Positions 53,919 to 62,797 of a DNA stretch of 64,000 bases are shown here, in pieces (position 1 is the first letter of the stretch; every line of letters begins with the position of its first letter). Made by a program: the position numbers and the translations under genes. This DNA comes from an uncultured Clostridia bacterium (lineage in GTDB: Bacteria; Bacillota; Clostridia; Christensenellales; UBA1242). The stretch is from assembly GCA_947588355.1 (NCBI GenBank), contig CANPYI010000003.1:52116-116115 (forward strand), read 5' to 3'. The notes below the pieces were generated by a model that made no database searches, had not been told where the DNA came from, and worked only from the letters and a program-made list of their open reading frames with translations.

Positions 53919-54310
53919 TGGTGGAGACGGAGGGAATTGAACCCTCGTCCGAAAAAAGTGCAAAATACTTTTCTACATGTTTAGTTTATGATTGTTTGTC
54001 ATTTTTAAATAGCCCATAAACAAGTTTTAAAAACTATCCTTTAAAATTTTTTGCGACTACAAAGGCAACTTGACGCAAAATTTTTGCCAAATCTGACACT
54101 CACATCTTTGACAGGCAACTTCAAAGTGGAGCGGATTGAAATTTTCAATCAGGTCGCTGTCAACTTTTTACGCAGCGTAAGCAGCGTTCAAAGAAACAAC
54201 ATTGTTTTCATTGTTTGCGTTTATTCGCATTGCTCCTGTTTAAGGTGTCGGCGCCCCACCACATGCTGTGCATATTTTGCTCAAATCTCCGTCGAAACCA
54301 AATCGTCCCC
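53919..54310 (-). ncRNA. ssrA: Transfer-messenger RNA (tmRNA)
   Basis: The 5' end (54304-54310, GGGGACG) and 3' end (CGTCTCC plus A and CCA, 53919-53929) pair to form the acceptor stem, with the T-arm GGTTCAATTCC beside it. The GGTTTCGACGG motif typical of tmRNA follows the 5' end. The mRNA-like part starts at the resume codon GCA (54216-54218) and encodes ANNENNVVSLNAAYAA before TAA (54168-54170), a tag ending in the degradation signal AYAA. It rescues stalled ribosomes and tags the stalled peptide for proteolysis. It follows smpB, as in many Firmicutes. Confidence 0.95.
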
Positions 54311-54329
54311 GCAACTATGCCGTCAAAAA

Positions 54330-54773
54330 TCAATCTGCCGTGTCTCTTTCAATTTCACGTTTGATTGACTTTTCCTTCATGGCTGTGCGTTTGTCGTAAA
54401 GTTTTTTGCCTTTTGCAAGACCAATTTCCACTTTCACACGACCAGATTTGTTGAAATAAATCTTTGTCGCAATGATTGTGAAACCCTTTTCCTTTGTCAA
54501 ACGTTCAAACTTTTGAATTTCACTTTTTGAAAGAAGCAATTTTCGTGTTCGTCTTTCGTCTGGCTTGAAGGAAGTGGTTTTTTCGTAGGGCTTGATGTAG
54601 GCATTTTTCAAAAACATTTCGCCATTTTTTATTTGCACGAAACTGTCCGTCAAACTGACTCCACCAGCCCTCACAGATTTGACTTCACAACCTTCCAAAA
54701 CAATTCCAGCCTCAACCAAGTCTGAAACGAAGTAATCAAAAAAAGCCTTCTTATTGTTTGATATGACCTTCAT
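54330..54773 (-). CDS. smpB: SsrA-binding protein SmpB
   Basis: A 147-residue protein that binds the tRNA-like part of tmRNA and is needed for trans-translation. It shows the N-terminal NKKAFFDYFV, EAGIVLEGCEVKSVRAG, the core LLLSKSEIQKF and the C-terminal basic tail with GKKLYDKR. Start has AGGAGAGG. A promoter (TTGAAA, 17 bp, TATAAT) lies very close, giving a very short leader. It sits between rnr and ssrA. Confidence 0.96.
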   Translation of the reverse strand: MKVISNNKKAFFDYFVSDLVEAGIVLEGCEVKSVRAGGVSLTDSFVQIKNGEMFLKNAYIKPYEKTTSFKPDERRTRKLLLSKSEIQKFERLTKEKGFTIIATKIYFNKSGRVKVEIGLAKGKKLYDKRTAMKEKSIKREIERDTAD

Positions 54774-55011
54774 TTCCTCTCCTATTATATCACTAAAATT
54801 TTAATATTTCAATACTCTTTTCAAAAAAAATACACTTTTTTTCAATTTTTAAGCGATTTTTCTTAAAAAAAACTTAAATTTAAAGCAGAATTCACCGTTT
54901 TTTGCCATTTTTTCAATAAAAGTTTTTGAAAAATGGAATAAAAACTGTTCAAACTTAACTTTCTGTTTAAAATTTTTAAAAAAAACTGAAAAACACCTGC
55001 AATTTTCAAAT
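54774..55011. other. AT-rich gap between rnr and smpB
   Basis: A 238-base, very AT-rich gap. A promoter for smpB (54784-54812) lies near its right-hand (low-coordinate) end. The rest contains long A/T runs but no convincing gene; a short open frame (54849-55031, minus) has biased, low-complexity translation and is not supported. Confidence 0.6.
54784..54812 (-). promoter_or_regulatory. Promoter of smpB (and probably ssrA)
   Basis: Minus strand: -35 TTGAAA (54807-54812), 17-bp spacer, perfect -10 TATAAT (54784-54789). The transcription start overlaps the ribosome binding site before the ATG at 54773. Confidence 0.75.
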
Positions 55012-57099
55012 TTAAACCATCTTAAAATCAAGATTTCGTGTGTGCAAATTTACGTTTGTAAGTTGCACTTTCACTTTGTCGCCGATCGAGAAAACATGTG
55101 AAGCGCCTTTAAGTTTAAGTTGCTTGTCCAAAAACAGATAGGCATCTTCTGGCAAATCTTCCACCTTAACCAATCCTTCCACAGTGTTATCAAGTGCCAC
55201 AAAGCAACCAAAATTTGTCACGGAAGAGATAGATGCATCAAACACCTGTCCAACACGGTCTTTCATAAGGTAGGCTTTCCAAAGGTCATCAACATCTCTT
55301 TCTGCTATATCAGCATTTCTTTCACATTCCGAGGATTGCTGCGCGCTGTCAAAGGCAAATTCGTCAAGTTCTTCTTTTCGCAAAGTTGACAACTTTTTGC
55401 CACCCTTAAGCCACTCTTTGATGATGCGATGTATGGTCAAGTCAGGATAACGCCTGATTGGAGAAGTGAAGTGGCAGTAGTCAACAAGAGCCAATCCAAA
55501 ATGTCCGAGATCCTTGTTGGAATATTTTGCTTTTTGCATCGATCGAAGAACAATCTTGTTGACAACATCTTTTGTGTTGAGGTTTTCTACATTGTCCAAA
55601 ATTTCTTGGAAATATGACGGCACAATGTCGTCAGGTATTTTTGGATATCGTACACCAATCCCCTGCAAAAATTCACAAACGGAAAGCACTTTTTCTTTGG
55701 TTGGAGGTTCGTGCACACGATAAACAAACGGCACACCAAGTTTGTGAAAGTGTTTGGCAACTGTTTCGTTTGCAAGCACCATAAAGTCTTCAATCAAGCG
55801 ATGTGCCTCGTTTCGTTCACGACGAGCAAGGTCAATCGCCATACCATTTTCGTCAAACACAAACTGCACCTCCGGAATATCCAAATCCAAAGCGCCACGT
55901 TTTTGCGTGTTATGTTCCAAAATGTCGCAAAGTTCTCTCATAAGCAAAAAGTCTTTTTCAAGATTTTTTGTCTTTTCATTGAACGATTTTCCTGTGATAG
56001 CGTCATGCACTTCGTCATATGTCAATCTTGCCACACTTTTTATCACACTTTGGCAAATGATGTAGTCCACCACTTTGCCCGAAAAATCAACTTTCATTAT
56101 GCAAGAGAGTGTCAGTCTTTCAACGCCCTCGTTTAATGAGCAAATCCCGTTTGACAAACTTCGCGGAAGCATAGGAAGCACAGATGTTGGAAAATACACA
56201 CTTGTGCCACGTCTGTACGCCTCCTCATCAATCACACTGCCTTGTGGCACATACTCTCCAACATCGGCAATATGCACACCAACTTCAAAAAATTTGTCCA
56301 ATTTTTTTATACTTATCGCGTCGTCGAGGTCTTTGGCATCAGCACCGTCAATAGTAAATATTCTCTCTTTCGTCAAGTCCAATCTGCCTTTTTTCTGCGA
56401 AGCGGTGACCACTTTTGGCACTTTTTTCTCCGCCTCCACAACAACGGACGGAAAATTCTCAAAAAGGTGATGGTCTCGAATGATGGAAAGTTCCAGCGCT
56501 TTCACATCATCTTGAAATCCCAAAATTTCCTCAACAATGCCCTTAACTTTACCCTTGTCTGTGCGAATTATCCTCGCCAGCACTTTCATATTTTTTTCCA
56601 CTTTCACAGAAGTTTTTTGCAGAGGTATTTCAAAGGATATTTTGGTGTTATCGGGGTCAAGAAACAGATTGCCTCCAACGATATCCACGCAGCCGACCAA
56701 ACTTTCCAAAGGTTTGTAAACTGAAACAACCTCACCGTCACAGCCGTCTTCGTTTTGTGCCATAATCTTGACAATAACATACTCGCCGTCCAAAGCACCC
56801 AAAGTTTTGTTTGCTGGCACAAAGATATCCGTTTTCATGCCGTCAACCTTGACAAAGCCAAAACCTTTTGCAGTGCCGAAAAATTCGCCCTTAACAAATC
56901 CCCGAGACGGAATGGTGATAAATTTGTTTTTTCTTATTTCAAAAATGTCCCCATTTGAAAGCAATTCATAAAATATCTTTTTTACTTCCGCTTGTTGCAA
57001 AGATGTTGCGTTGCAAATAAAAGAAAATAGTTTGTCCAAATTGGAATAGACCAAACTATTTTTTTCCAAAATCTGCAAAATTTTTTTGCGATTGCTCAT
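55012..57099 (-). CDS. rnr: Ribonuclease R
   Basis: A 695-residue 3'-to-5' exoribonuclease of the RNB family. It has an N-terminal helix-turn-helix-like part, cold-shock domains (GFGFVKVDGMKTDIFVPANKTLGALDGEYVIVKI), the RNB catalytic centre (DGADAKDLDDAISIKKL, LADVGEYVPQGS, YFPTSVLPMLPRSLSNGICSL) and a C-terminal S1 domain (VGQVFDASISSVTNFGCFVALDNTVEGLV). It degrades structured RNA and mRNA from rescued ribosomes. The ribosome site GAGG overlaps the secG stop, and smpB and ssrA follow. Confidence 0.95.
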   Translation of the reverse strand: MSNRKKILQILEKNSLVYSNLDKLFSFICNATSLQQAEVKKIFYELLSNGDIFEIRKNKFITIPSRGFVKGEFFGTAKGFGFVKVDGMKTDIFVPANKTLGALDGEYVIVKIMAQNEDGCDGEVVSVYKPLESLVGCVDIVGGNLFLDPDNTKISFEIPLQKTSVKVEKNMKVLARIIRTDKGKVKGIVEEILGFQDDVKALELSIIRDHHLFENFPSVVVEAEKKVPKVVTASQKKGRLDLTKERIFTIDGADAKDLDDAISIKKLDKFFEVGVHIADVGEYVPQGSVIDEEAYRRGTSVYFPTSVLPMLPRSLSNGICSLNEGVERLTLSCIMKVDFSGKVVDYIICQSVIKSVARLTYDEVHDAITGKSFNEKTKNLEKDFLLMRELCDILEHNTQKRGALDLDIPEVQFVFDENGMAIDLARRERNEAHRLIEDFMVLANETVAKHFHKLGVPFVYRVHEPPTKEKVLSVCEFLQGIGVRYPKIPDDIVPSYFQEILDNVENLNTKDVVNKIVLRSMQKAKYSNKDLGHFGLALVDYCHFTSPIRRYPDLTIHRIIKEWLKGGKKLSTLRKEELDEFAFDSAQQSSECERNADIAERDVDDLWKAYLMKDRVGQVFDASISSVTNFGCFVALDNTVEGLVKVEDLPEDAYLFLDKQLKLKGASHVFSIGDKVKVQLTNVNLHTRNLDFKMV

Positions 57100-57110
57100 T
57101 TTTCAATTCC

Positions 57111-57434
57111 TCAGGCTGTTGCCCCTGCTGGCAAAATAAGCAAACTGATAAAGTAAAGCAAAATGCAGCCAACTGCGATGCAAGAGAAGATGATTGTCAA
57201 AAGTTTCAGTTTGCCGTCACGAGAGCCACCCTTGTTTTTGGAATAGTAACTTTCTTGTTGCCCGGTGATAACATCTGCATTGTTTGAGTCTTCGTTTTGC
57301 ATAAGCGTTGTCACGATAATCACAACAGCGCAAGCAACAACCAAAAAGAAAAGCACGATCCTTATTATAGGAAAAGATTGTGTCATCCACAAAGGATAAA
57401 AGTCGTCATTCAAAAGTGAAATAAAATTTTTCAT
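57111..57434 (-). CDS. secG: Protein translocase subunit SecG
   Basis: A 107-residue protein with an N-terminal membrane segment (IRIVLFFLVVACAVVIIVTTLMQ), a polar loop ending SGDS/NNAD-like (NADVITGQQESYYSKNKGG), and a second segment (LLTIIFSCIAVGCILLYFISLLIL). It is somewhat longer at the N-terminus than typical SecG (about 75). It helps SecYE channel cycling. Order secG, rnr, smpB, ssrA is a common arrangement in Firmicutes. Confidence 0.88.
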   Translation of the reverse strand: MKNFISLLNDDFYPLWMTQSFPIIRIVLFFLVVACAVVIIVTTLMQNEDSNNADVITGQQESYYSKNKGGSRDGKLKLLTIIFSCIAVGCILLYFISLLILPAGATA

Positions 57435-57446
57435 ACAGTCTCCTTA

Positions 57447-57683
57447 TCAAGCAAATTTTGCTGCAAACAACACAGCCAATATGCCAAAACATAAAAGTGT
57501 CAAAATCAGCGAACCCCATTTGAAAGGTTTTTTGTCCTTGTTGGATTTTTTAAGAAATGTCAAAATACTTTCAAGAGCAATCACTGCAAAAACGCAAACA
57601 ACAATTCCAAAAACCAAATCGGACCATTCAACAGTAACCCAATTTGAGAATTTGTCCCAAATGTTGGCTATCATAAACCTCAT
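57447..57683 (-). CDS. Small membrane protein upstream of secG
   Basis: A 78-residue protein with two membrane segments (about 21-42 and 58-75). The start at 57683 follows GAGG at a normal distance; alternative ATGs further upstream are less well placed. No family recognised. It is in the same unit as secG after 12 bases, so it may be linked to protein export. A promoter (TTGTTT, 17 bp, TATTAT) precedes it. Confidence 0.6.
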   Translation of the reverse strand: MRFMIANIWDKFSNWVTVEWSDLVFGIVVCVFAVIALESILTFLKKSNKDKKPFKWGSLILTLLCFGILAVLFAAKFA

Positions 57684-57787
57684 ATGTTTCACCTCAACAG
57701 GCATAATAACACATTTTGAACATAAAAACAAGTTTTTTTTGCAAATCTATCAAATTTTTAGGAAAAATATGTCAAAAGTTTATAAAA

Positions 57788-57818
57788 ATTTGCTTTTGCA
57801 GACGCAAATTGCTAAAAT
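57788..57818 (+). promoter_or_regulatory. Promoter of pyk with an inverted repeat
   Basis: -35 TTGCTT (57790-57795), 17-bp spacer, -10 TAAAAT (57813-57818). An inverted repeat AATTTGC...GCAAATT (57788-57794 with 57804-57810) overlaps the -35 box and the spacer and could be an operator. Confidence 0.55.
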
Positions 57819-57850
57819 ATTTCATATTTGAAAGATTGGAGGAAAAACTG

Positions 57851-59248
57851 ATGAACAAAACAAAAATAGTTTGTTCCATTGGACCTACAAGTGACAATGT
57901 AACTGTTTTGGAAAAGATGATTGATGCCGGAATGAATGTCGCCCGTTTTAATATGAGCCACGGCACGCATGACAGCCACAAAAAACTTATTGACGCCGTC
58001 AAACGTGCCCGAGAAAACAAAAAAAGCCCTGTGGCAATCATGATAGACACCAAAGGGCCAGAAATTCGCGTAAAGCAGTTTGAAAATGGCAAAGTGTTTT
58101 TGAAAAAAGATGCTCTTTTCACTTTGACAACTGAAGATGTTGTCGGAAATGAACAGCGTGTTTCTGTCACCTATCCAAAACTGCCAAAAATCTTAAACAA
58201 AGATGCAAAAATATTGCTTAATGACGGAAATATTCAACTTAAAGTGCAAAAAGTGAAGGGCAAAAATGTGGAATGCGTTGTTGTGCATGGTGGCGAACTT
58301 TCCAACAACAAAAGTATCAATCTGCCGGGCATAAAAACAGAAATGCCCTATCTTTCCGAGCAAGACCGTAAGGACATTTTGTTTGCCAAACTTGTCGAGG
58401 CAGATTATCTTGCCATTTCGTTTGTTGGCAGCAGTGATGATGTGCTTGCAATCAAGGATTATTTGAAAGAAATTGATTTTACAAGCGTGAAAATCATTTC
58501 AAAGATAGAAAGTGACGAGGGTGTCAACAACTTTGACCAAATCTTGCGTGTAAGTGACGGCATAATGGTGGCACGTGGTGACCTTGGAGTTGAGATTGAT
58601 TTTGAACGTATTCCAATCTTGCAAAAAGAATTTATAAAAAAGTGCAATCAAGCAGGAAAGGTTGTCATAACTGCCACTCAAATGCTGGAAAGTATGATAG
58701 AAAATGCTCGACCGACCCGTGCCGAGATTTCAGATGTGGCAAACGCCATTTTGGATGGCACAACGGCCATTATGCTTTCCGGCGAAACCGCCTCTGGTGC
58801 TCATCCTGTTGAAAGCGTGGAAACTATGCAACGCATTGCTTTGGAAACAGAAAAATATTGCGCAAAAGAAGCAAAAGCAATTCAAACACACAACACCTCA
58901 AAAAGTGTTGGCTACGCCGCGTATGCCCTGGCACAAACACGCGGAGTTGAGGCCATTGTTGTTGTCACAAAAACAGGCGCAACCGCAAAAAATATCTCTC
59001 GCTTCCGTCCAAATGTGCCGATTATCGCCTGCACGCCAAGTAAAAAAACTTTTCACAATATGAGCCTTTTGTACGCCGTCAAACCCGTTCTTGACAATCA
59101 ATATCCAAATATAGAACGCGTCAATGAAAGTTCTCTTCAAAAAGCACTTGCCACAAATCTTGTGCATGCTGGTGACAAAGTGGTGCTTGTCAGCGGTGCA
59201 AAGGCGGGAAAACGCGGCACCAACACCCTCCTTGTCAAAAAGTTATAA
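57851..59248 (+). CDS. pyk: Pyruvate kinase
   Basis: Final enzyme of glycolysis, making pyruvate and ATP from phosphoenolpyruvate and ADP. The 465-residue protein has KIVCSIGPTSDN at the N-terminus, MNVARFNMSHG, the active-site MIDTKGPEIRV, KIESDEGVNNFD, MVARGDLGVEIDF and ATQMLESM, and the C-terminal allosteric domain (VVTKTGATAKNISRFRPNVPIIACTPS). It lacks the extra C-terminal domain present in Bacillus. Start at 57851 fixed by GGAGG; upstream in-frame ATGs are not preceded by such a site. Confidence 0.96.
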   Translation: MNKTKIVCSIGPTSDNVTVLEKMIDAGMNVARFNMSHGTHDSHKKLIDAVKRARENKKSPVAIMIDTKGPEIRVKQFENGKVFLKKDALFTLTTEDVVGNEQRVSVTYPKLPKILNKDAKILLNDGNIQLKVQKVKGKNVECVVVHGGELSNNKSINLPGIKTEMPYLSEQDRKDILFAKLVEADYLAISFVGSSDDVLAIKDYLKEIDFTSVKIISKIESDEGVNNFDQILRVSDGIMVARGDLGVEIDFERIPILQKEFIKKCNQAGKVVITATQMLESMIENARPTRAEISDVANAILDGTTAIMLSGETASGAHPVESVETMQRIALETEKYCAKEAKAIQTHNTSKSVGYAAYALAQTRGVEAIVVVTKTGATAKNISRFRPNVPIIACTPSKKTFHNMSLLYAVKPVLDNQYPNIERVNESSLQKALATNLVHAGDKVVLVSGAKAGKRGTNTLLVKKL

Positions 59249-59273
59249 TTACTCATAATAAGAAAATTCACTA

Positions 59274-59302
59274 TTGACAACTGCCAAAAAGTGTGATAAA
59301 AT
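59274..59302 (+). promoter_or_regulatory. Promoter of the unknown 238-residue gene
   Basis: -35 TTGACA (59274-59279), 17-bp spacer, -10 TAAAAT (59297-59302). Confidence 0.75.
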
Positions 59303-59328
59303 GTCAACATCAAAAGGAGATAAAAAAT

Positions 59329-60045
59329 ATGGCAGCAATAGAAAATTATGTAAATTTGCCAAGCGAGGCAGATTATCAAGAAATCATCAAAAAATTCCCT
59401 GCTTTTGCAAGTGCATCGCTTTCAGCAAAAGCCAAGAAAGACGGGGCATACGAAAACAGTAATCACAAAGCAGGATACTACTTCACCCGCACTGCGTCGC
59501 CGGACTCGTCCCACGAAGTGCAGGCTGTTCTCGATTTCAGCAGTCTTTTCTGTGACGGCAGTCGCCTCTATGGCGTCGGGTTGCGCGTCGCTTTGCAGAT
59601 AATCTACAATCCAGATAATAGCCTTGTCAAAAGTTGCAAGGAAGTTTCCAGAACTGCTGAAGTTTGGGACAAAGAAAAAAGAAAATTTGTAAAAACAACG
59701 AGCAAAGCACCAGTTGTGACATTTGGAAAGAAAGACTACATCTGGCTCAACAAAGATGAATGCGAAAAAGGCAAAGAAAAAACAATGAGACTCATTAGTC
59801 TTGAACTTATCGCAAGAGCAAAGCCATTTGACAAAACTGGAAGCACAAACGACTACGGCAGTGAAGCCGCAAAAGAGTTAAGAGAGCAATGCCAAGACGA
59901 AGCATTGGAATTTGCCACTAGAGAAGAAAAGAAACTGCTTGTGAAAGTGAGACTTTCTGAAAAAGACGGCTATGAAAAAGCCGAGCCAATTCTGAAAAAA
60001 GAATTTAAAAAGACAAACGATGAAAAAAAATTAAGAAACAAATAA
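59329..60045 (+). CDS. Unknown protein with DUF6273-like segment and G+C-rich patch
   Basis: A 238-residue protein. Residues about 50-90 (GYYFTRTASPDSS... to YGVGLRVALQI) resemble the C-terminal part of DUF6273 domains (YWLRSP..., GVRPAL), which have a C-type-lectin-like fold. The DNA for this part (about 59484-59600) is visibly G+C-rich compared with its surroundings, suggesting insertion or local recombination. The rest is polar and Lys/Glu-rich. It is not a typical secreted protein (no signal). Start at 59329 has AAAAGGAG. Function unknown. Confidence 0.6.
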   Translation: MAAIENYVNLPSEADYQEIIKKFPAFASASLSAKAKKDGAYENSNHKAGYYFTRTASPDSSHEVQAVLDFSSLFCDGSRLYGVGLRVALQIIYNPDNSLVKSCKEVSRTAEVWDKEKRKFVKTTSKAPVVTFGKKDYIWLNKDECEKGKEKTMRLISLELIARAKPFDKTGSTNDYGSEAAKELREQCQDEALEFATREEKKLLVKVRLSEKDGYEKAEPILKKEFKKTNDEKKLRNK

Positions 60046-60073
60046 AAAAGCCGAGCAACAACTCGGATTTTTT
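60044..60073. terminator. Terminator after the DUF6273-like gene
   Basis: CCGAG paired with CTCGG with flanking A and T runs, starting at the stop codon; it can also end the converging SPFH unit. Confidence 0.8.
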
Positions 60074-60091
60074 ATTATTTTAAATACTTTT

Positions 60092-61009
60092 TCATTTTTT
60101 TGAATTTTTTATGTTTTTCTCGCCTTTGACAACTTCGGTCATACTGGTCAAAAGTCCTGCAACATTTTGTATTTCGCTTGGCACAATGATTTTTGTGGAA
60201 TTTCCGTCAGCAAGTGATTTCAGCGCTTCAAAACCTTGCAAGGTGATATATGCGGCATTTGGATTTGCGCGATTTATCAGTTCAATAGCTTTGTTCTCGC
60301 CCTCTGCCTTTGCAATAGTTGCAGCCTTCTCTGCCTCTGCTTGCAAAATTTTTGTTTCTTTGTCTGCCTCTGCGCGAAGAATTTGTGCTTGTTTTTCACC
60401 TTCGGCAACCAAAATGCTGGACTTCTTTTCGCCTTCTGCACGCAAAATTTGTTCACGACGTTCACGTTCGGCACGCATTTGTTTTTCCATCGCCTCTTGA
60501 ATATCTTTTGGAGGCAGTATGTTTTTCAATTCCACACGGTTTATTTTTATCCCCCATGGATCTGTCGCCTCATCCAAAATCAAACGCATTTTTGTGTTTA
60601 CAGTGTCGCGAGATGTCAGTGTTTCATCAAGTTCCAATTCACCAACAATATTTCTCAGTGTTGTGGCTGTCAAATTTTCAATAGCGCGAATAGGACTGTC
60701 AACACCATATGAAAACAACTTTGGATCTGTCACCTGAAAATACACAACTGTGTCAATTTGCATCGTCACATTATCTTTTGTAATGACTGGTTGAGGCTTG
60801 AAGTCCGCAACAATCTCTTTCAACGAAATCGGTCTGCTGCAACGGTCAAAAAATGGAATCACCATATGCACACCGGTGTCCAAAGTTTTGTTATATTTTC
60901 CAAGGCGCTCAACAACCACCGCGGTTGCTTGACGAACAATTCTGATTGAAGCAATCAAAAAAATCAATAAAAGTGCACCCAAAATTCCAAAAACAATACC
61001 AAAAACCAT
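60092..61009 (-). CDS. SPFH-domain (stomatin-like) membrane protein
   Basis: A 305-residue protein with an N-terminal membrane segment (1-22), the SPFH/prohibitin domain (AVVVERLGKYNKTLDTGVHMVIPFFDR, KDNVTMQIDTVVYFQVTD, IRAIENLTATTLRNIVGELELDETL) and a long Ala/Glu-rich coiled coil (about 190-265). Such proteins organise membrane domains and are commonly partnered with NfeD. It overlaps nfeD tightly (its ribosome site lies in the nfeD end). Role here unknown. Confidence 0.9.
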   Translation of the reverse strand: MVFGIVFGILGALLLIFLIASIRIVRQATAVVVERLGKYNKTLDTGVHMVIPFFDRCSRPISLKEIVADFKPQPVITKDNVTMQIDTVVYFQVTDPKLFSYGVDSPIRAIENLTATTLRNIVGELELDETLTSRDTVNTKMRLILDEATDPWGIKINRVELKNILPPKDIQEAMEKQMRAERERREQILRAEGEKKSSILVAEGEKQAQILRAEADKETKILQAEAEKAATIAKAEGENKAIELINRANPNAAYITLQGFEALKSLADGNSTKIIVPSEIQNVAGLLTSMTEVVKGEKNIKNSKK

Positions 61010-61522
61010 TTATTTTTCCTCCTTTTTGCTTTGTGACTTCTTTTTTGCGCCCTTTTGCTGTAAAGTTTCTTTTTCGTCAGATTTTTCTTCAAATTTTTTG
61101 ACAATCAATTTGTTGCCTTCAACTTTCACAACCTCAACAACCTCGCCCGCCTCGATAGTTTGTTGCTTTTCACCCAAAGCACTCCAAACAACATCGTTTA
61201 TCTTCACACTGCCAACAGTTTCAAAGTCTGTCCGCGAAAGCATGCGATATTTGTTTCCGATATATGCATCTGTGTTTGTGCGCAAGTTTGCATTTTTAAG
61301 CAAAAATCTTTTCGTCACTGACCTAAGTCCAATAATCATAATCGCTGACAATACAACAAAAATTGCCACCTGCCATTCCCAGCCAACCGCATTTGTTGCC
61401 GCCAAAATAAAAGGTATAATTGACGCAAAAGTAAACCAAATGGAAACAACTTCCATGGTGGCAAGTTCAAGAACAGCCGTCACAACAAGTACGCCCAGCC
61501 AAACCCAAAACATAACACTCAT
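61010..61522 (-). CDS. NfeD-family membrane protein
   Basis: A 170-residue protein with about four membrane segments (2-18, 23-42, 48-68) followed by an OB-fold domain (RTNTDAYIGNKYRMLSRTDFETVGSVKINDVVWSA) and a Lys/Glu/Ser tail. This is the short NfeD form that pairs with SPFH proteins (as in YuaF-FloT). It precedes the SPFH gene with no gap, supporting the pairing. Start at 61522 follows GGGAGGGTGAC. Confidence 0.85.
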   Translation of the reverse strand: MSVMFWVWLGVLVVTAVLELATMEVVSIWFTFASIIPFILAATNAVGWEWQVAIFVVLSAIMIIGLRSVTKRFLLKNANLRTNTDAYIGNKYRMLSRTDFETVGSVKINDVVWSALGEKQQTIEAGEVVEVVKVEGNKLIVKKFEEKSDEKETLQQKGAKKKSQSKKEEK

Positions 61523-61626
61523 GTCACCCTCCCATATATGTTTATTATATCATTCGCGGGTTATAAAACAAAATTTTTTTATTTATTTTCACAATTTTAT
61601 GTAATTTGTCATAATGTTCTTTCTTT

Positions 61627-62547
61627 CTATTTAGTCTGCATTGTTTTCTTCATTCGGTCATTAAATCTTTCCAAGCCAGTCTTTGATTTCCCGTCAGCAG
61701 AATCAGTGTCCAAACTTTGAGTTTTTGAGTTTGATTCAAGTGCTTTAAGCAATCTATAATCACTTTCTTCGTCAAGCACTATTTTTAAATTTTCCGGTAA
61801 TTCCACAGACTTTTTTTCTCCAAATTGATTTACAAAGCACATTTTATTGTCAAGTGGAGATATCCCAAGTTCATTTTCTGGCCCAAAAACCTTGTAATAA
61901 TACAACAAAACAAAAGGGTCTTCTTTTTCAATTCCAATGTGTTTGGTAAATTCATCGAAATATTCTTTCAACAACACATCCATATTTACTTTTTTTGGAT
62001 AACAAATTTTTTCACCAACAATTTCTGGTGCAAAATACCTTTGCAAAACTTGATAATCATAATATTGATTTGCACATTTTATCTCTGAAATGTCTTTCAA
62101 ATCAAAATATTTCATTCTGACTTTGTCAGTATTGGAAAGTTTTACTCCTTTTGAAATATCTTCAAGCATTCTTGCATATTCTGGCATAATTACTTTTCGA
62201 GAATTTACTCTCCTCTTTTTCGCATCATAAACCAAATATTTGTCATGGTGATTTATACTCCAGATAAGCAGTGATTCATAGCGTGAAATTTCTTTCATCT
62301 CAAGAATACAATTTGTTATATTATTTTTCACTCTTGGTGCATTTTTTATAATTCGCTTGGCAATTTCTTTGTTTCTTGCACGGACATCAAAAAGAATTGG
62401 AATAAAATATCCAAATCCAACATGACCACACATCACAACAGCGGCATAATCATGATTCTCAGAAGCATTTGAGGAAAGGACATTCTCATCCAAAATGTTA
62501 CCGTCGTTCGTTATAAGTTGATTATCAAATATGCGCGCTTTTTCCAT
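61627..62547 (-). CDS. Hypothetical protein, about 306 residues
   Basis: A soluble protein with no membrane segment. It has an unremarkable composition: a segment HDYAAVVMCGHVGFGYFIPILFDVRARNKEIA, many Tyr and Asp, and a Lys/Ser-rich C-terminus. No known motif. Start at 62547 is fixed by GAGAGGGGAA. It is the last gene before the half tRNA-Thr and the putative integrated element; it may be cargo or host gene. Function unknown. Confidence 0.55.
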   Translation of the reverse strand: MEKARIFDNQLITNDGNILDENVLSSNASENHDYAAVVMCGHVGFGYFIPILFDVRARNKEIAKRIIKNAPRVKNNITNCILEMKEISRYESLLIWSINHHDKYLVYDAKKRRVNSRKVIMPEYARMLEDISKGVKLSNTDKVRMKYFDLKDISEIKCANQYYDYQVLQRYFAPEIVGEKICYPKKVNMDVLLKEYFDEFTKHIGIEKEDPFVLLYYYKVFGPENELGISPLDNKMCFVNQFGEKKSVELPENLKIVLDEESDYRLLKALESNSKTQSLDTDSADGKSKTGLERFNDRMKKTMQTK

Positions 62548-62651
62548 ATTTGTTTCCCCTCTCACAGCAATTGTATCACATTTAATAAACAATTTCAATA
62601 ATATTTTAAAAATCCTGGCAATTTAATTTAAAAGAAAACTTAAAAAATAAA

Positions 62652-62680
62652 TTGACAATCAAGAGAAAATATGTTAATAT
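62652..62680 (+). promoter_or_regulatory. Promoter of tRNA-Thr
   Basis: -35 TTGACA (62652-62657), 17-bp spacer, -10 TAATAT (62675-62680). The expected start lies about 20 bases before the half tRNA. Confidence 0.65.
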
Positions 62681-62709
62681 ATCACGCGAGTTGAAAAACA
62701 CTCTCAAAT

Positions 62710-62746
62710 GCTGATGTGGCTCAGGGGTAGAGCACCACCTTGGTAA
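62710..62746 (+). pseudogene. 5' half of a tRNA-Thr, ending in the anticodon loop
   Basis: Acceptor 5' strand GCTGATG, D-arm (CTCAGGGGTAGAG) and the anticodon stem with loop up to TTGGTAA, after which the sequence changes to an unrelated A-rich stretch. The 3' half is absent. It resembles but is not identical to the intact tRNA-Thr downstream (62798). A break exactly in the anticodon loop is typical of site-specific recombination at tRNA genes. Confidence 0.75.
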
Positions 62747-62797
62747 AACAAAAATGTGGCAAATCCAAACACCAAAAACTCAACAAAAATTTCATAT

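Noticed and set aside
54849..55031. 60-residue minus-strand frame between rnr and smpB
   Set aside because: Low-complexity Phe/Lys-rich translation of an A/T run; overlaps the rnr end; no start signal.
59329..60045. Diversity-generating retroelement target
   Set aside because: The lectin-like segment hints at this, but no reverse transcriptase or template repeat is in the window and the patch lacks the Asn-rich AAY codons typical of variable regions.
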